From contig CABPCX010000106.1 of NCBI GenBank assembly GCA_902406135.1, positions 1 through 6,807 of the forward strand: 6,807 nt of DNA, given 5' to 3'. The notes under the pieces are model-generated. The model worked only from the letters and a program-made list of their open reading frames with translations. It did no database searches and was not told the DNA's origin. How positions within the stretch are numbered: position 1 is the first letter of the stretch; every line of letters starts with the position of its first letter. The stretch is from an uncultured Eubacteriales bacterium. Lineage in GTDB: Bacteria > Bacillota > Clostridia > Lachnospirales > Anaerotignaceae. Below are positions 1-6,057 of this stretch, piece by piece. The translations under genes and the position numbers were made by a program.

Positions 1-101
1 TATTTTAACTGTTTTTATTAAAATGTTGGTAGGGTATAAAAGAATGGGGTGCTTTTTTATACTCTTTAAAAGACAGTTATGTGATTTATTACAGTAACTG
101 C

Positions 102-120
102 CGTTTTATTAAATAAAACG
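102..120. repeat. 19-bp perfect palindrome upstream of the SLH gene
   Basis: Two 9-base arms (CGTTTTATT and AATAAAACG) are exact reverse complements around a single central A. The palindrome ends 3 bases before the Shine-Dalgarno sequence of the SLH gene. As DNA it could be an operator for a dimeric regulator. As RNA it could fold into a 7-bp stem with a 5-base loop just upstream of the ribosome binding site. It has no T-tract after it, so it is not an intrinsic terminator. A second, weaker inverted repeat (CAGTTA at 74-79 with TAACTG at 95-100) lies just upstream. The function is unknown; only the symmetry is seen directly. Confidence 0.5.
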
Positions 121-123
121 TTT

Positions 124-130
124 AAGGAGG
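124..130 (+). promoter_or_regulatory. Ribosome binding site that sets the GTG start of the SLH gene
   Basis: AAGGAGG is a near-perfect anti-16S match, 8 bases before GTG at 139. An overlapping GTG at 137 is followed at once by a stop codon, so 139 is the only workable start here. A lone TATACT at 58-63 could be a -10 box, but I find no convincing -35 at the right distance, so I do not call a promoter for this gene. Confidence 0.8.
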
Positions 131-138
131 AAGCTAGT

Positions 139-2292
139 GTGAAAAAAACATTTTTGGCTGCAGTTTTTGCAGCGACTATAGCTGTTTCAGGTTTAGGCTC
201 AACATCAGCATATGCTTCGGTTTTCAGCGATATAAATACAGTTCCTTGGCCTGAGGCTGCTCAGTATATTGACGAGGCATATAACCTCGGACTTATGGCA
301 GGCTACGTTGAAAACGGACAGCGTTACTGCAAACCTAATAACAATGTTACATATTGTGAGGCAGTACAGCTTATGTATGCCATAATGAGTTCTTATACAG
401 GAACTTCAGTTAGTTCTTCTGTAGTAACAAAATGGACAAGCACAATGGTATCTGCAAATATCCCTTCATGGGCATACAATGCGGTTGCTTATGCGCTTGA
501 AAACTCAATACTTTCTACAAAAGATATTTCAATTTTTATGGCATCAAGCTCAACACAGAATAATGCCAGAAGAGAGGATATTGCCGTAATATTCGGTAAG
601 GCTTTAAGCAAAGTTTACGGCCTTTCATCTTCACCTACACTTACATACGCTGACAAAAGCCAGATAGCATCAACATCTGTACCTTATGTTGAACTTCTTA
701 ACAGACTTAACATAATGGTTGGCGATGCTAACAATAAATTTAATCCTAAAGTAAACATCAATAAGGCAGAAATGTCAGTAATTGTTACAAAGACATACAA
801 TGCACTTAAGTCAGGCGGCGGCTCAACAACAAATCCAGGAACAGTTGTTCAGTATGCAGGAAAAATTACAGAAATAACAAGCTCAGGAAGCGGATACTCT
901 GTTTCTGTATCAGTAAACGGTTCTACAAAGAAATTTACTGCTAATGCTACAACTTCTGTAACAGGAGCAGACGGAAAGAGTTCTTCAGTAGCAAAACTTT
1001 CAACTGGCGATTCAGTTGTTGCTGTATGCAAAGGCGACGTAGCTTCAACAATTATCGTTATGTCTGAAGGCGAAGAGTCCACAACAAGCAAGAGTGGAAC
1101 AATAAACAACATTACTGAAGATGAAATCGTTCTTAAGACAAGCAGCGGTAATAAGACTTATGATATCGAAGACAGTGACATCACAGTTACTATTGATGGA
1201 AGCAGCAGCTCACTTTCAAGCCTTGTAAATAAATTTAAAGGCGGCACAAACTATTCAGCTAAAGTTTACATCAATGACGATGATGAAGTAACTAAGATTG
1301 AAGCTACTAAAGGTTCTTCAACAGGCGACTATGATAAAGATGCCATTAAGACATTTACTTCAAGCTATGTAAAAACATACAATGATGACAAGTATGAATT
1401 CCCTGATGAGCCTGAAGATGTAGACTTTACTCTTGACGGAGACGACATTGACTATGATGATCTCAAAGATAAATTTGAAGAACTTGATGATGATGAACAG
1501 ATGATCATTGATGATTACGAACTTGATAGAGATGATGAATATCTTGAATCACTTGATGTAGTAATCGAAGATCTTGAAACAAGTTCAAGTTCTGAGTCAG
1601 ACAAGAGCGGACTGGTAACAGATATTTCTACATCTGAAGTTGAGATCAATGATGATAAGTCATATGATTTTGCTGATGAGGATGATATAGATTCACTTAA
1701 GCTTGATGGTGAAAAATATGATACTGATGAAGACGGTCTTGAAGAATTTGTAAAGGATATTGAAGACGAAGATGATGTATACATTGAGCTTACACTTAAT
1801 AGCAAAAATAAGATTACAAAGGCTGTAGCTTATACTTGCAGTACAGAAGATGTAACAATTGATGACATTGACGATATGGAAGATGATGAAATTTCTGGTT
1901 ATGAATACTCATCATCAACATCAGTTAATATAGTTGATGGTGATTCATCTATCACAAGCACATCAAAGCTTGAAAAAGCTGTAGAGGATGACGGAAAAGA
2001 AATTGAAGCTGTTCTTGTTATTAATGACGATGATGAAATTGTTGCGATAACGGGCTACGTTTCAGCGATAAATGACGCTAAGGTAGATACTTTCAAAGTA
2101 AAAGATGATCCAGAAGATTGCTATTTAATACTTGATATTTCTACATCATCAGTGAAGTACTATTTTGACGATGAATGGAGTATCAAAGATATTGAAAGTC
2201 TTGAGGATGACTTTAAGGATGACTATGATAAAGCTACCATTACTTTAACTGATGAAGGTAAAATTGAAGATGAAGGTCTTGATTTAAGATAA
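139..2292 (+). CDS. Secreted SLH-domain surface protein with acidic C-terminal repeats
   Basis: This 717-residue protein is probably anchored on the cell surface. Residues 1-26 form a Sec signal peptide: two lysines, a hydrophobic core, and a likely cleavage AYA|S after residue 26. Three SLH-like modules follow at about 29-84, 98-158 and 167-223. Such modules typically bind pyruvylated secondary wall polymers. The first two are divergent; the third keeps the usual pattern (FNP near residue 201, then NKAEMSVIV). A Gly/Ser/Thr/Pro linker (224-235) leads to several degenerate beta-rich repeats at about 239-310, 318-391, 400-485, 489-566, 586-640 and 638-717. They share a pattern of G-x-I-x-x-I, then a K-x-Y strand, an Asp-rich segment, and an N-D-D-D-E-like turn. 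The acidity is extreme: 30 of 60 residues at 421-480 are Asp or Glu, suggesting cation (perhaps calcium) binding. There is no recognisable catalytic domain. It could be an S-layer protein or a minor wall protein; the exact role is unknown. Confidence 0.88.
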   Translation: MKKTFLAAVFAATIAVSGLGSTSAYASVFSDINTVPWPEAAQYIDEAYNLGLMAGYVENGQRYCKPNNNVTYCEAVQLMYAIMSSYTGTSVSSSVVTKWTSTMVSANIPSWAYNAVAYALENSILSTKDISIFMASSSTQNNARREDIAVIFGKALSKVYGLSSSPTLTYADKSQIASTSVPYVELLNRLNIMVGDANNKFNPKVNINKAEMSVIVTKTYNALKSGGGSTTNPGTVVQYAGKITEITSSGSGYSVSVSVNGSTKKFTANATTSVTGADGKSSSVAKLSTGDSVVAVCKGDVASTIIVMSEGEESTTSKSGTINNITEDEIVLKTSSGNKTYDIEDSDITVTIDGSSSSLSSLVNKFKGGTNYSAKVYINDDDEVTKIEATKGSSTGDYDKDAIKTFTSSYVKTYNDDKYEFPDEPEDVDFTLDGDDIDYDDLKDKFEELDDDEQMIIDDYELDRDDEYLESLDVVIEDLETSSSSESDKSGLVTDISTSEVEINDDKSYDFADEDDIDSLKLDGEKYDTDEDGLEEFVKDIEDEDDVYIELTLNSKNKITKAVAYTCSTEDVTIDDIDDMEDDEISGYEYSSSTSVNIVDGDSSITSTSKLEKAVEDDGKEIEAVLVINDDDEIVAITGYVSAINDAKVDTFKVKDDPEDCYLILDISTSSVKYYFDDEWSIKDIESLEDDFKDDYDKATITLTDEGKIEDEGLDLR

Positions 2293-2301
2293 ATCAATTA
2301 T

Positions 2302-2351
2302 AAAAGAGATTGTCACCTTATTTAGATATGAGGTTGACAATCTCTTTTTTT
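2302..2351 (+). terminator. Intrinsic terminator of the SLH gene
   Basis: The hairpin starts 10 bases after the stop codon. The arm at 2302-2318 pairs with 2331-2348: 13 uninterrupted pairs (2302-2314 with 2336-2348), a bulged T at 2335, then four more pairs. A run of seven T follows at 2345-2351, overlapping the outermost A-T pairs. This is a good Rho-independent terminator for the upstream gene. The same inverted repeat appears to serve as an operator for birA (separate entry). Confidence 0.78.
2309..2341. promoter_or_regulatory. Probable BirA operator overlapping the birA promoter
   Basis: The half-sites ATTGTCACC (2309-2317) and GGTTGACAAT (2332-2341) are separated by 14 bases. This resembles the known BirA operator pattern of TTGT-n-AACC, a 14-16 base spacer and the inverse half. 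The right half is a good match. The left half lacks one base relative to the reverse complement of the right half. The site lies over the -35 box of the promoter for birA-bioY, where bound BirA-biotinyl-AMP would block RNA polymerase. This fits the encoded BirA having an N-terminal helix-turn-helix. The match is by eye; the pairing could be due to the terminator alone. Confidence 0.52.
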
Positions 2352-2362
2352 ATTGCTATTAT
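2334..2362 (+). promoter_or_regulatory. SigA-type promoter for birA-bioY
   Basis: A consensus -35 TTGACA (2334-2339) is followed after 17 bases by TATTAT (2357-2362). A TATAAT at 2360-2365 overlaps the -10 region but gives a 20-base spacer. Initiation would be near 2369, giving a leader of fewer than 20 bases that still includes the ribosome binding site. The -35 lies inside the right arm of the terminator/operator inverted repeat. Confidence 0.6.
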
Positions 2363-2373
2363 AATGCAAACGC

Positions 2374-2380
2374 GGAGGTG
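2374..2380 (+). promoter_or_regulatory. Ribosome binding site that sets the birA start
   Basis: GGAGGTG lies 6 bases before ATG at 2387. The open frame also begins with a GTG at 2378, but that GTG is part of the Shine-Dalgarno sequence itself, so the ATG is the better start. Confidence 0.75.
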
Positions 2381-2386
2381 AAGAAG

Positions 2387-3334
2387 ATGGAACTTAAGGA
2401 TAAGATACTCTCTGAACTTGAGAATAATGAATACATATCAGGAGAAGCATTGGCTGAAAAGCTATTTGTAAGCAGAAACGGTATATGGAAGGCTGTCAAC
2501 AAACTTAGAAATGAAGGATATGAAATTGAGGCGGTGACAAATAAGGGATATTGCCTTAAGGGAGATATAAATAAAATATCTGCCGGTTCAATAAAGAAAA
2601 ATCTGGAAAGACCGCTTGAATTTTATATACTTGACGAAGTAGATTCTACAAATAACTATGCCAGAGAACTGGCGCTTAAGGGAAAAAGCGATTTAGTCGT
2701 GATTTCCGAAACACAAAACGGCGGCAAGGGAAGACTTGGAAGAAAGTTTTATTCACCAAAGGGAGCAGGTCTTTATATGAGCCTGTTATGCAGACCTAAA
2801 ATGAATGTTGAGCTTGCTCCGCTTATCACGTCGTATACTGCCGTTGCTGTTGCCCTTGCCATAGATAAACTTTCTGGAAAAGAAACTCAGATAAAATGGG
2901 TAAATGATATATTTATGAACGGTAAAAAAATATGCGGCATACTTACGGAAGCTGGATTTGACTTTGAAGGCGGCACCATTGATTATGCCATAATAGGCAT
3001 AGGAGTGAATGCCCTTGGACTGGAATTTCCCGATGAAATAAAAGACATTGCTTCTTCTGTAGAAAAAGAGAGTGGTATTAAGATATCCAGAAATGAGCTG
3101 GCGGCTGAAATTTTGAATAATCTTAAAGATATGGAAGAAGAAATAAAGAGTAAAAAGTATTTGGACATTTACCGTAAAAAATCCAATGTAATAGGAAGAA
3201 AGGTCAATGTGTACTACGGCAATGAAAGCTATGAAGCTGAAGCCATAGAAATTGACGACAATGCAGCACTTGTAGTAAAGACTAATGAAGGGTTGAAAAG
3301 ATTAAACTCAGGGGAGGTAAGCATAAGATTATGA
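2387..3334 (+). CDS. birA: Bifunctional biotin–protein ligase and biotin operon repressor
   Basis: BirA activates biotin to biotinyl-5'-AMP and transfers it to a lysine on carboxylase carrier proteins. Group II forms also repress biotin genes. Numbered from the ATG (315 residues), residues 16-57 form a winged helix-turn-helix (SGEALAEKL, VSRNGIWKAV, then the GYEIEA wing), which marks it as Group II. The ligase core shows DSTN (86-89), the adenylate-binding loop GGKGRLGR (112-119), and KWVNDI (170-175) with the invariant lysine at 170. The GIGVN segment is at 204-208. A small beta-barrel C-terminal domain covers about 267-315. Length and motif order are normal for the family. The stop overlaps the bioY start by 4 bases (ATGA), implying coupled translation. 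The upstream promoter carries a BirA-like operator, so self-repression is likely (inference). Confidence 0.96.
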   Translation: MELKDKILSELENNEYISGEALAEKLFVSRNGIWKAVNKLRNEGYEIEAVTNKGYCLKGDINKISAGSIKKNLERPLEFYILDEVDSTNNYARELALKGKSDLVVISETQNGGKGRLGRKFYSPKGAGLYMSLLCRPKMNVELAPLITSYTAVAVALAIDKLSGKETQIKWVNDIFMNGKKICGILTEAGFDFEGGTIDYAIIGIGVNALGLEFPDEIKDIASSVEKESGIKISRNELAAEILNNLKDMEEEIKSKKYLDIYRKKSNVIGRKVNVYYGNESYEAEAIEIDDNAALVVKTNEGLKRLNSGEVSIRL

Positions 3335-3858
3335 AAACAAGAGATATGGTACTCGTAGGAGTATTTGCGGCTATAATATGTATTTTTTCACCGTTTTCAG
3401 TTCCTGTCGGCCCTATACCGATTTCGCTTGCATCCTTTGCGGTATATATAGCAGCGGCTGTTTTGGGAGCAAAGAGAGGAACAATGGCAGTATGTATATA
3501 TGTCCTTATCGGAGCTTTCGGACTGCCTGTTTTTTCGGGATTTACAGGAGGATTTGCCCGTGTTGCAGGGGTAACGGGAGGATACATAATCGGCTATATA
3601 TTCTGCGCTTTTGCAGCCGGCATTATAATTGATAAGTTTAAATCGGAAAAGTTTGTATATCCTTTAGCCCTTATAATAGGTACAATTGTGCTTTATGCCT
3701 TTGGAACAGCCTGGTTTATGGCCAATACGGGAAACGGACTTATGGAGTCCCTTATGATGTGTGTAATTCCTTTTCTTATAGGAGATGCGGTAAAGATTGT
3801 TGCGGCGTCGGCCATTGCCTATAAACTTAAGGCATATAATTTTGCAAGAGCCATATAA
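3331..3858 (+). CDS. bioY: BioY, substrate-binding subunit of the ECF biotin transporter
   Basis: This 175-residue integral membrane protein is the S component that captures biotin. It works with the energy-coupling module EcfA-EcfA'-EcfT, which is not encoded in this window. The hydrophobic profile suggests about six membrane segments, near residues 5-21, 32-46, 50-65, 79-101, 108-129 and 137-166. Signature BioY elements are present: IPISLASF (29-36), LGAKRG (45-50), the loop GAFGLPVFSG (61-70) and VTGGYIIGY (81-89), with GDAVK at 151-155. The position typical of TLQ in many BioY proteins reads SLA here. A purine-rich GGGGAGG (3311-3317) lies 13 bases before the ATG; the 4-base overlap with birA makes translational coupling more likely than strong independent initiation. 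Pairing with birA supports biotin as the substrate. Confidence 0.94.
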   Translation: MKTRDMVLVGVFAAIICIFSPFSVPVGPIPISLASFAVYIAAAVLGAKRGTMAVCIYVLIGAFGLPVFSGFTGGFARVAGVTGGYIIGYIFCAFAAGIIIDKFKSEKFVYPLALIIGTIVLYAFGTAWFMANTGNGLMESLMMCVIPFLIGDAVKIVAASAIAYKLKAYNFARAI

Positions 3859-3868
3859 GATTTTATTT

Positions 3869-3900
3869 ACTCTGACTGAGATTTTCAGCCGGAGTTTTTT
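3869..3900 (+). terminator. Intrinsic terminator of birA-bioY
   Basis: The arm 3869-3879 (ACTCTGACTGA) pairs with 3885-3895 (TCAGCCGGAGT) across a 5-base loop. There is one G-T wobble and one A-C mismatch, and a T-tract runs through 3895-3900. It begins 10 bases after the bioY stop and separates the biotin operon from the next promoter. Confidence 0.75.
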
Positions 3901-3925
3901 ATTTATAAGGAACTTCAATAAAAAT

Positions 3926-3954
3926 TTGAGTAAATAATGGTTTTATGATATACT
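3926..3954 (+). promoter_or_regulatory. Extended -10 promoter for the barstar-trmB-PHP operon
   Basis: TTGAGT (3926-3931) is followed after exactly 17 bases by TATACT (3949-3954). The TG of an extended -10 lies at 3946-3947. Transcription would begin near 3961, which gives a very short leader. It sits just after the bioY terminator. Confidence 0.62.
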
Positions 3955-3964
3955 TAAAAAATAT

Positions 3965-3972
3965 GAGAGGTG
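3965..3972 (+). promoter_or_regulatory. Ribosome binding site that sets a TTG start
   Basis: GAGAGGTG lies 6 bases before TTG at 3979. An in-frame GTG at 3970 falls inside this Shine-Dalgarno sequence and would have no ribosome binding site of its own. The TTG start also makes the N-terminus (MKEITIDG) line up with barstar. Confidence 0.65.
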
Positions 3973-3978
3973 ATACTT

Positions 3979-4251
3979 TTGAAGGAGATAACTATTGACG
4001 GTGAGAAAATAGAGGCAAAGTCACAGGTAAATGAGCTTTTTGTAAAAGAGCTTGGCTTTCCTGAGTACTGCGGCAATAATCTTGATGCCATAGGAGACTG
4101 CCTTGATGAGCTTAAAACACCGGTTACAATAAACTTTGTAAACAGAGAAAGAATGAAACTTAAATTCGGCAGATTTGCCACAGTGCTTTCTCAGATGCTG
4201 AAACTTGCGGCAAAACACAATAATAAGATAACTTACTACGAATCAAAATAG
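3979..4251 (+). CDS. Barstar-family protein, putative ribonuclease inhibitor
   Basis: From the TTG start the protein has 90 residues, the size of classical barstar. Barstar binds barnase-type extracellular ribonucleases inside the producing cell and blocks their active site. By eye, the order IDGEKI (6-11), ELGFPEYCGNNLDAIGDCL (24-42) and the C-terminal IT strand (84-85) match Bacillus amyloliquefaciens barstar with an offset of about one. Of the known barnase contacts, Y29, D35 and D39 correspond to Y30, D36 and D40 here. W38 is replaced by G39, and E76 appears replaced by a leucine. No ribonuclease or polymorphic toxin gene is next to it. It is the first gene of an apparent operon with trmB: the next ATG starts 10 bases after this stop, with the stop and the Shine-Dalgarno overlapping. 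The family call is solid; whether it inhibits a ribonuclease, and which, is unknown. Confidence 0.87.
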   Translation: MKEITIDGEKIEAKSQVNELFVKELGFPEYCGNNLDAIGDCLDELKTPVTINFVNRERMKLKFGRFATVLSQMLKLAAKHNNKITYYESK

Positions 4252-4261
4252 GAGCGGAAAT

Positions 4262-4900
4262 ATGAGAATTAGGAAAAAATCCTGGGAAGATAAAGAACTC
4301 TCTACAAATGAACATCTTGTGCATGAGCCTGAGAAATATAAAGGAATGTGGAGAGAATATTTTGGAAATGATAATCCTGTATATGCTGAGATTGGATGCG
4401 GAAAGGGCAAATTTATTATACAGAATGCCATTGAAAATCCTGATATAAACTTTATCGGCATAGAAAGACAGACAACAATAATGGCTATTGCTGCCAGAAA
4501 AGCTCTTCCTGAAATGAAGAATGTTGCTCTTATCAGGGGAGATGCCGAAACTCTTGCGGACATATTTGCACCGGAGGAACTTTCAAGAATATATCTTAAT
4601 TTCAGTGACCCCTGGCCTAAAAAGAGATGGGCTAAGAGAAGACTTACTCATAGACACTTCCTTGACCTCTATAAGACACTTCTTGACGGAGACAAGGAAA
4701 TATTCCTTAAAACAGACAATACAGTATTTTTTGAATCTTCTCTGAATGAATTCTGTGAAACAGGCTGGAGACTTTCAAATATTTCTCTTGACCTTCATAA
4801 CAGCGACTATGAAGGCAATATAATGACAGAGTATGAAGAAAGATTTGTCGGTCTTGGACAGCCCATATACAGGCTTGAAGCCAGATGGATAGAAAAATAA
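4262..4900 (+). CDS. trmB: tRNA (guanine-N7-)-methyltransferase
   Basis: TrmB transfers a methyl group from S-adenosylmethionine to N7 of G46 in the variable loop of many tRNAs. The protein has 212 residues, normal for bacterial single-subunit TrmB. The SAM-binding motif I is EIGCGKGKF (43-51), followed by the acidic strand end GIER (66-69) and GDAE (93-96). The family signature NFSDPWPKKRWAKRRL occupies 113-128 and carries the catalytic aspartate (D116). TDN (151-153) and TEYEERF (189-195) complete the conserved tRNA/SAM site. AGGAG at 4250-4254 gives 7 bases to the ATG and overlaps the preceding stop codon. It is cotranscribed with the barstar-like gene and probably with the PHP gene downstream; no terminator lies in the 26-base gap. 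Confidence 0.97.
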   Translation: MRIRKKSWEDKELSTNEHLVHEPEKYKGMWREYFGNDNPVYAEIGCGKGKFIIQNAIENPDINFIGIERQTTIMAIAARKALPEMKNVALIRGDAETLADIFAPEELSRIYLNFSDPWPKKRWAKRRLTHRHFLDLYKTLLDGDKEIFLKTDNTVFFESSLNEFCETGWRLSNISLDLHNSDYEGNIMTEYEERFVGLGQPIYRLEARWIEK

Positions 4901-4926
4901 ACGAAAATTGATAAGAAGGTAATGCA

Positions 4927-5652
4927 ATGAAATTTGTTCTTGATGTTCATACACATACAATAGCAAGCGGACATGCGTACAGCACACTTCTTGAAAATGC
5001 GGCCTATGCATCTAAGGCAGGTCTTGAGCTTCTTGGGATAACGGACCATGCTCCTGCAATGGAAGGCGGAACAAAGCCGTCATATTTCCTTAATTTTGGC
5101 ACTATCCCCAGAGAGATAGACGGACTTCAGATATTAATGGGCACAGAGCTTAATATAATGGACTATGAAGGAAATGTCGACCTGGATAAGTTTTATCTTG
5201 AAAGAATGGATTATGCCATAGCCAGTCTGCATCCTCCCTGCATACCCTTTGGCACGCTGGAGGAAAATACAAATGCCGTACTAAAGGTTATGGAAAATCC
5301 CTATGTAAAGATATTAGGCCATCCAGGTGACCCGAGATATCCCATAGACTGTAAAGCCATAGTAAATAAAGCTGAAGAAACAGGTACTCTTATAGAAATA
5401 AATGATGCGTCTCTTATACCAAACGGCTTTAGAAAGGGCAGTGAAGTATATATAGGGGAGATACTTAAACTCTGTAAAGAAAAGGCACTTCCTGTTGTGC
5501 TTGCTTCAGATGCTCATTTTGCTACACATATAGGAAGCTTTGAAAATGCGCTCAGACTCATAAAAGAAGTGGATTTTCCCGAAGAGCTTATAATAAACCG
5601 TTCTGTTAAAATGTTTAAAAATTTTTTAAAAATTGTTGAAAATGCCAACTGA
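4927..5652 (+). CDS. PHP-domain metal-dependent phosphatase, YcdX type
   Basis: This 241-residue cytoplasmic protein is a stand-alone PHP (polymerase and histidinol phosphatase) domain with a TIM-barrel-like fold. The full trinuclear metal site seen in E. coli YcdX is recognisable. Its ligands here are H8 and H10 (DVHTHT), H16 (SGHAYST), H41 (ITDH), E74 (GTELN), H102 (SLHPP), H132 (GHPGDPRYP), D195 and H197 (ASDAH). Offsets to YcdX are one to three residues. Such enzymes hydrolyse phosphomonoesters; the physiological substrate is not settled and cannot be read from the sequence. The SGHAYSTL segment and overall length favour the YcdX subfamily over histidinol phosphatase (HisK), and no histidine genes are nearby. 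The ribosome binding site AAGAAGGT (4913-4920) is 6 bases before the ATG. It is probably the last gene of the barstar-trmB operon. No hairpin terminator is visible after it. Confidence 0.9.
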   Translation: MKFVLDVHTHTIASGHAYSTLLENAAYASKAGLELLGITDHAPAMEGGTKPSYFLNFGTIPREIDGLQILMGTELNIMDYEGNVDLDKFYLERMDYAIASLHPPCIPFGTLEENTNAVLKVMENPYVKILGHPGDPRYPIDCKAIVNKAEETGTLIEINDASLIPNGFRKGSEVYIGEILKLCKEKALPVVLASDAHFATHIGSFENALRLIKEVDFPEELIINRSVKMFKNFLKIVENAN

Positions 5653-5655
5653 TTG

Positions 5656-5684
5656 TTTACTTTAAAACTTTAGTATGTTAAAAT
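5656..5684 (+). promoter_or_regulatory. Probable promoter for the YerC/YecD-type gene
   Basis: TTTACT (5656-5661) and TAAAAT (5679-5684) are separated by 17 bases, with an extended-10 TG at 5676-5677. The -35 matches consensus at four of six positions. Since no terminator ends the PHP gene, read-through from the operon upstream may add to expression. Confidence 0.5.
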
Positions 5685-5727
5685 AGTATCGTTGGAAAAA
5701 GTAATGACAGAAACGGGTGGAAAATAA

Positions 5728-6045
5728 ATGAACAGTAAGATAAAAAACGAAGCAACAGATAATCTTTTCAGATGTATTCTTACAATGGAAAATCTGGAAG
5801 AATGTTATAGACTTTTTGAAGATTTATGCACTGTACATGAAATTCAGGCTATTGCGCAGCGTATGCAGGTTGCGGAAATGCTTGACAGAAAGTGTACCTA
5901 TATTGAGATAGCTGAGAAAACAGGTGCTTCAACAGCGACAATAAGCCGTGTGAACAGGGCGCTTACCTATGGAATGGACGGATATAAACTGGCCATTGAC
6001 AGAGTGCGCGCTCAGAAAGAAGCAGAAGAAAATAACGGTCAGTGA
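5728..6045 (+). CDS. TrpR-like regulator of the YerC/YecD family
   Basis: This 105-residue, nearly all-helical protein belongs to the TrpR superfamily branch known as YerC/YecD. Residues 32-53 carry the family segment with HEIQAIAQRMQVAEML. The helix-turn-helix spans about 57-79 (TYIEIAEKTGASTATISRVNRAL), and YGMDGY follows at 81-86. These are close to the usual YerC consensus, so DNA binding as a dimer is expected. The ligand and targets of this branch are not established by the sequence, and no tryptophan genes are near. The ribosome binding site is the unusual GGGTGG (5715-5720), 7 bases before the ATG. The gene has a probable promoter of its own and a hairpin after it, so it may be a single-gene unit. 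Confidence 0.93.
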   Translation: MNSKIKNEATDNLFRCILTMENLEECYRLFEDLCTVHEIQAIAQRMQVAEMLDRKCTYIEIAEKTGASTATISRVNRALTYGMDGYKLAIDRVRAQKEAEENNGQ

Positions 6046-6057
6046 TAGACATTGATC

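Noticed and set aside
849..1112. Open frame on the - strand inside the SLH gene
   Set aside because: It is antisense to a well-supported gene, has no ribosome binding site, and encodes no recognisable motif; it arises from the repetitive codon use of the sense gene.
1515..1805. Serine-rich open frame on the - strand
   Set aside because: The Ser-rich product is simply the reverse reading of GAT/GAA-rich acidic codons in the SLH gene.
1380..1900. GAT/GAA-rich low-complexity DNA as a possible tandem repeat array
   Set aside because: There is no fixed-length unit at the DNA level; the bias reflects Asp and Glu codons in the SLH protein.
2378..2380. GTG as the birA start
   Set aside because: It is part of the GGAGGTG ribosome binding site; the ATG at 2387 has ideal spacing.
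3282..3587. Open frame on the - strand across the birA-bioY junction
   Set aside because: birA and bioY are both strongly supported on the + strand and overlap here; the antisense product has no family features.
3378..3632. Alternative + strand frame inside bioY
   Set aside because: It is out of frame with a clear BioY and encodes a Cys/Arg-rich product with no known motif.
3970..3972. GTG as the start of the barstar-like gene
   Set aside because: It falls within the Shine-Dalgarno sequence GAGAGGTG; the TTG at 3979 fits both spacing and the barstar N-terminus.
4243..4563. Open frame on the - strand opposite the trmB start
   Set aside because: It is a shadow of trmB, with no start signal and no homology that I recognise.
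3926..4900. A toxin-antitoxin or contact-dependent toxin/immunity module around the barstar-like gene
   Set aside because: No ribonuclease, LXG, RHS or other toxin gene is adjacent; the neighbours are bioY and trmB.
4775..5049. Overlapping - strand frames across the trmB/PHP junction
   Set aside because: Both lie opposite conserved segments of trmB and the PHP gene and have no independent support.
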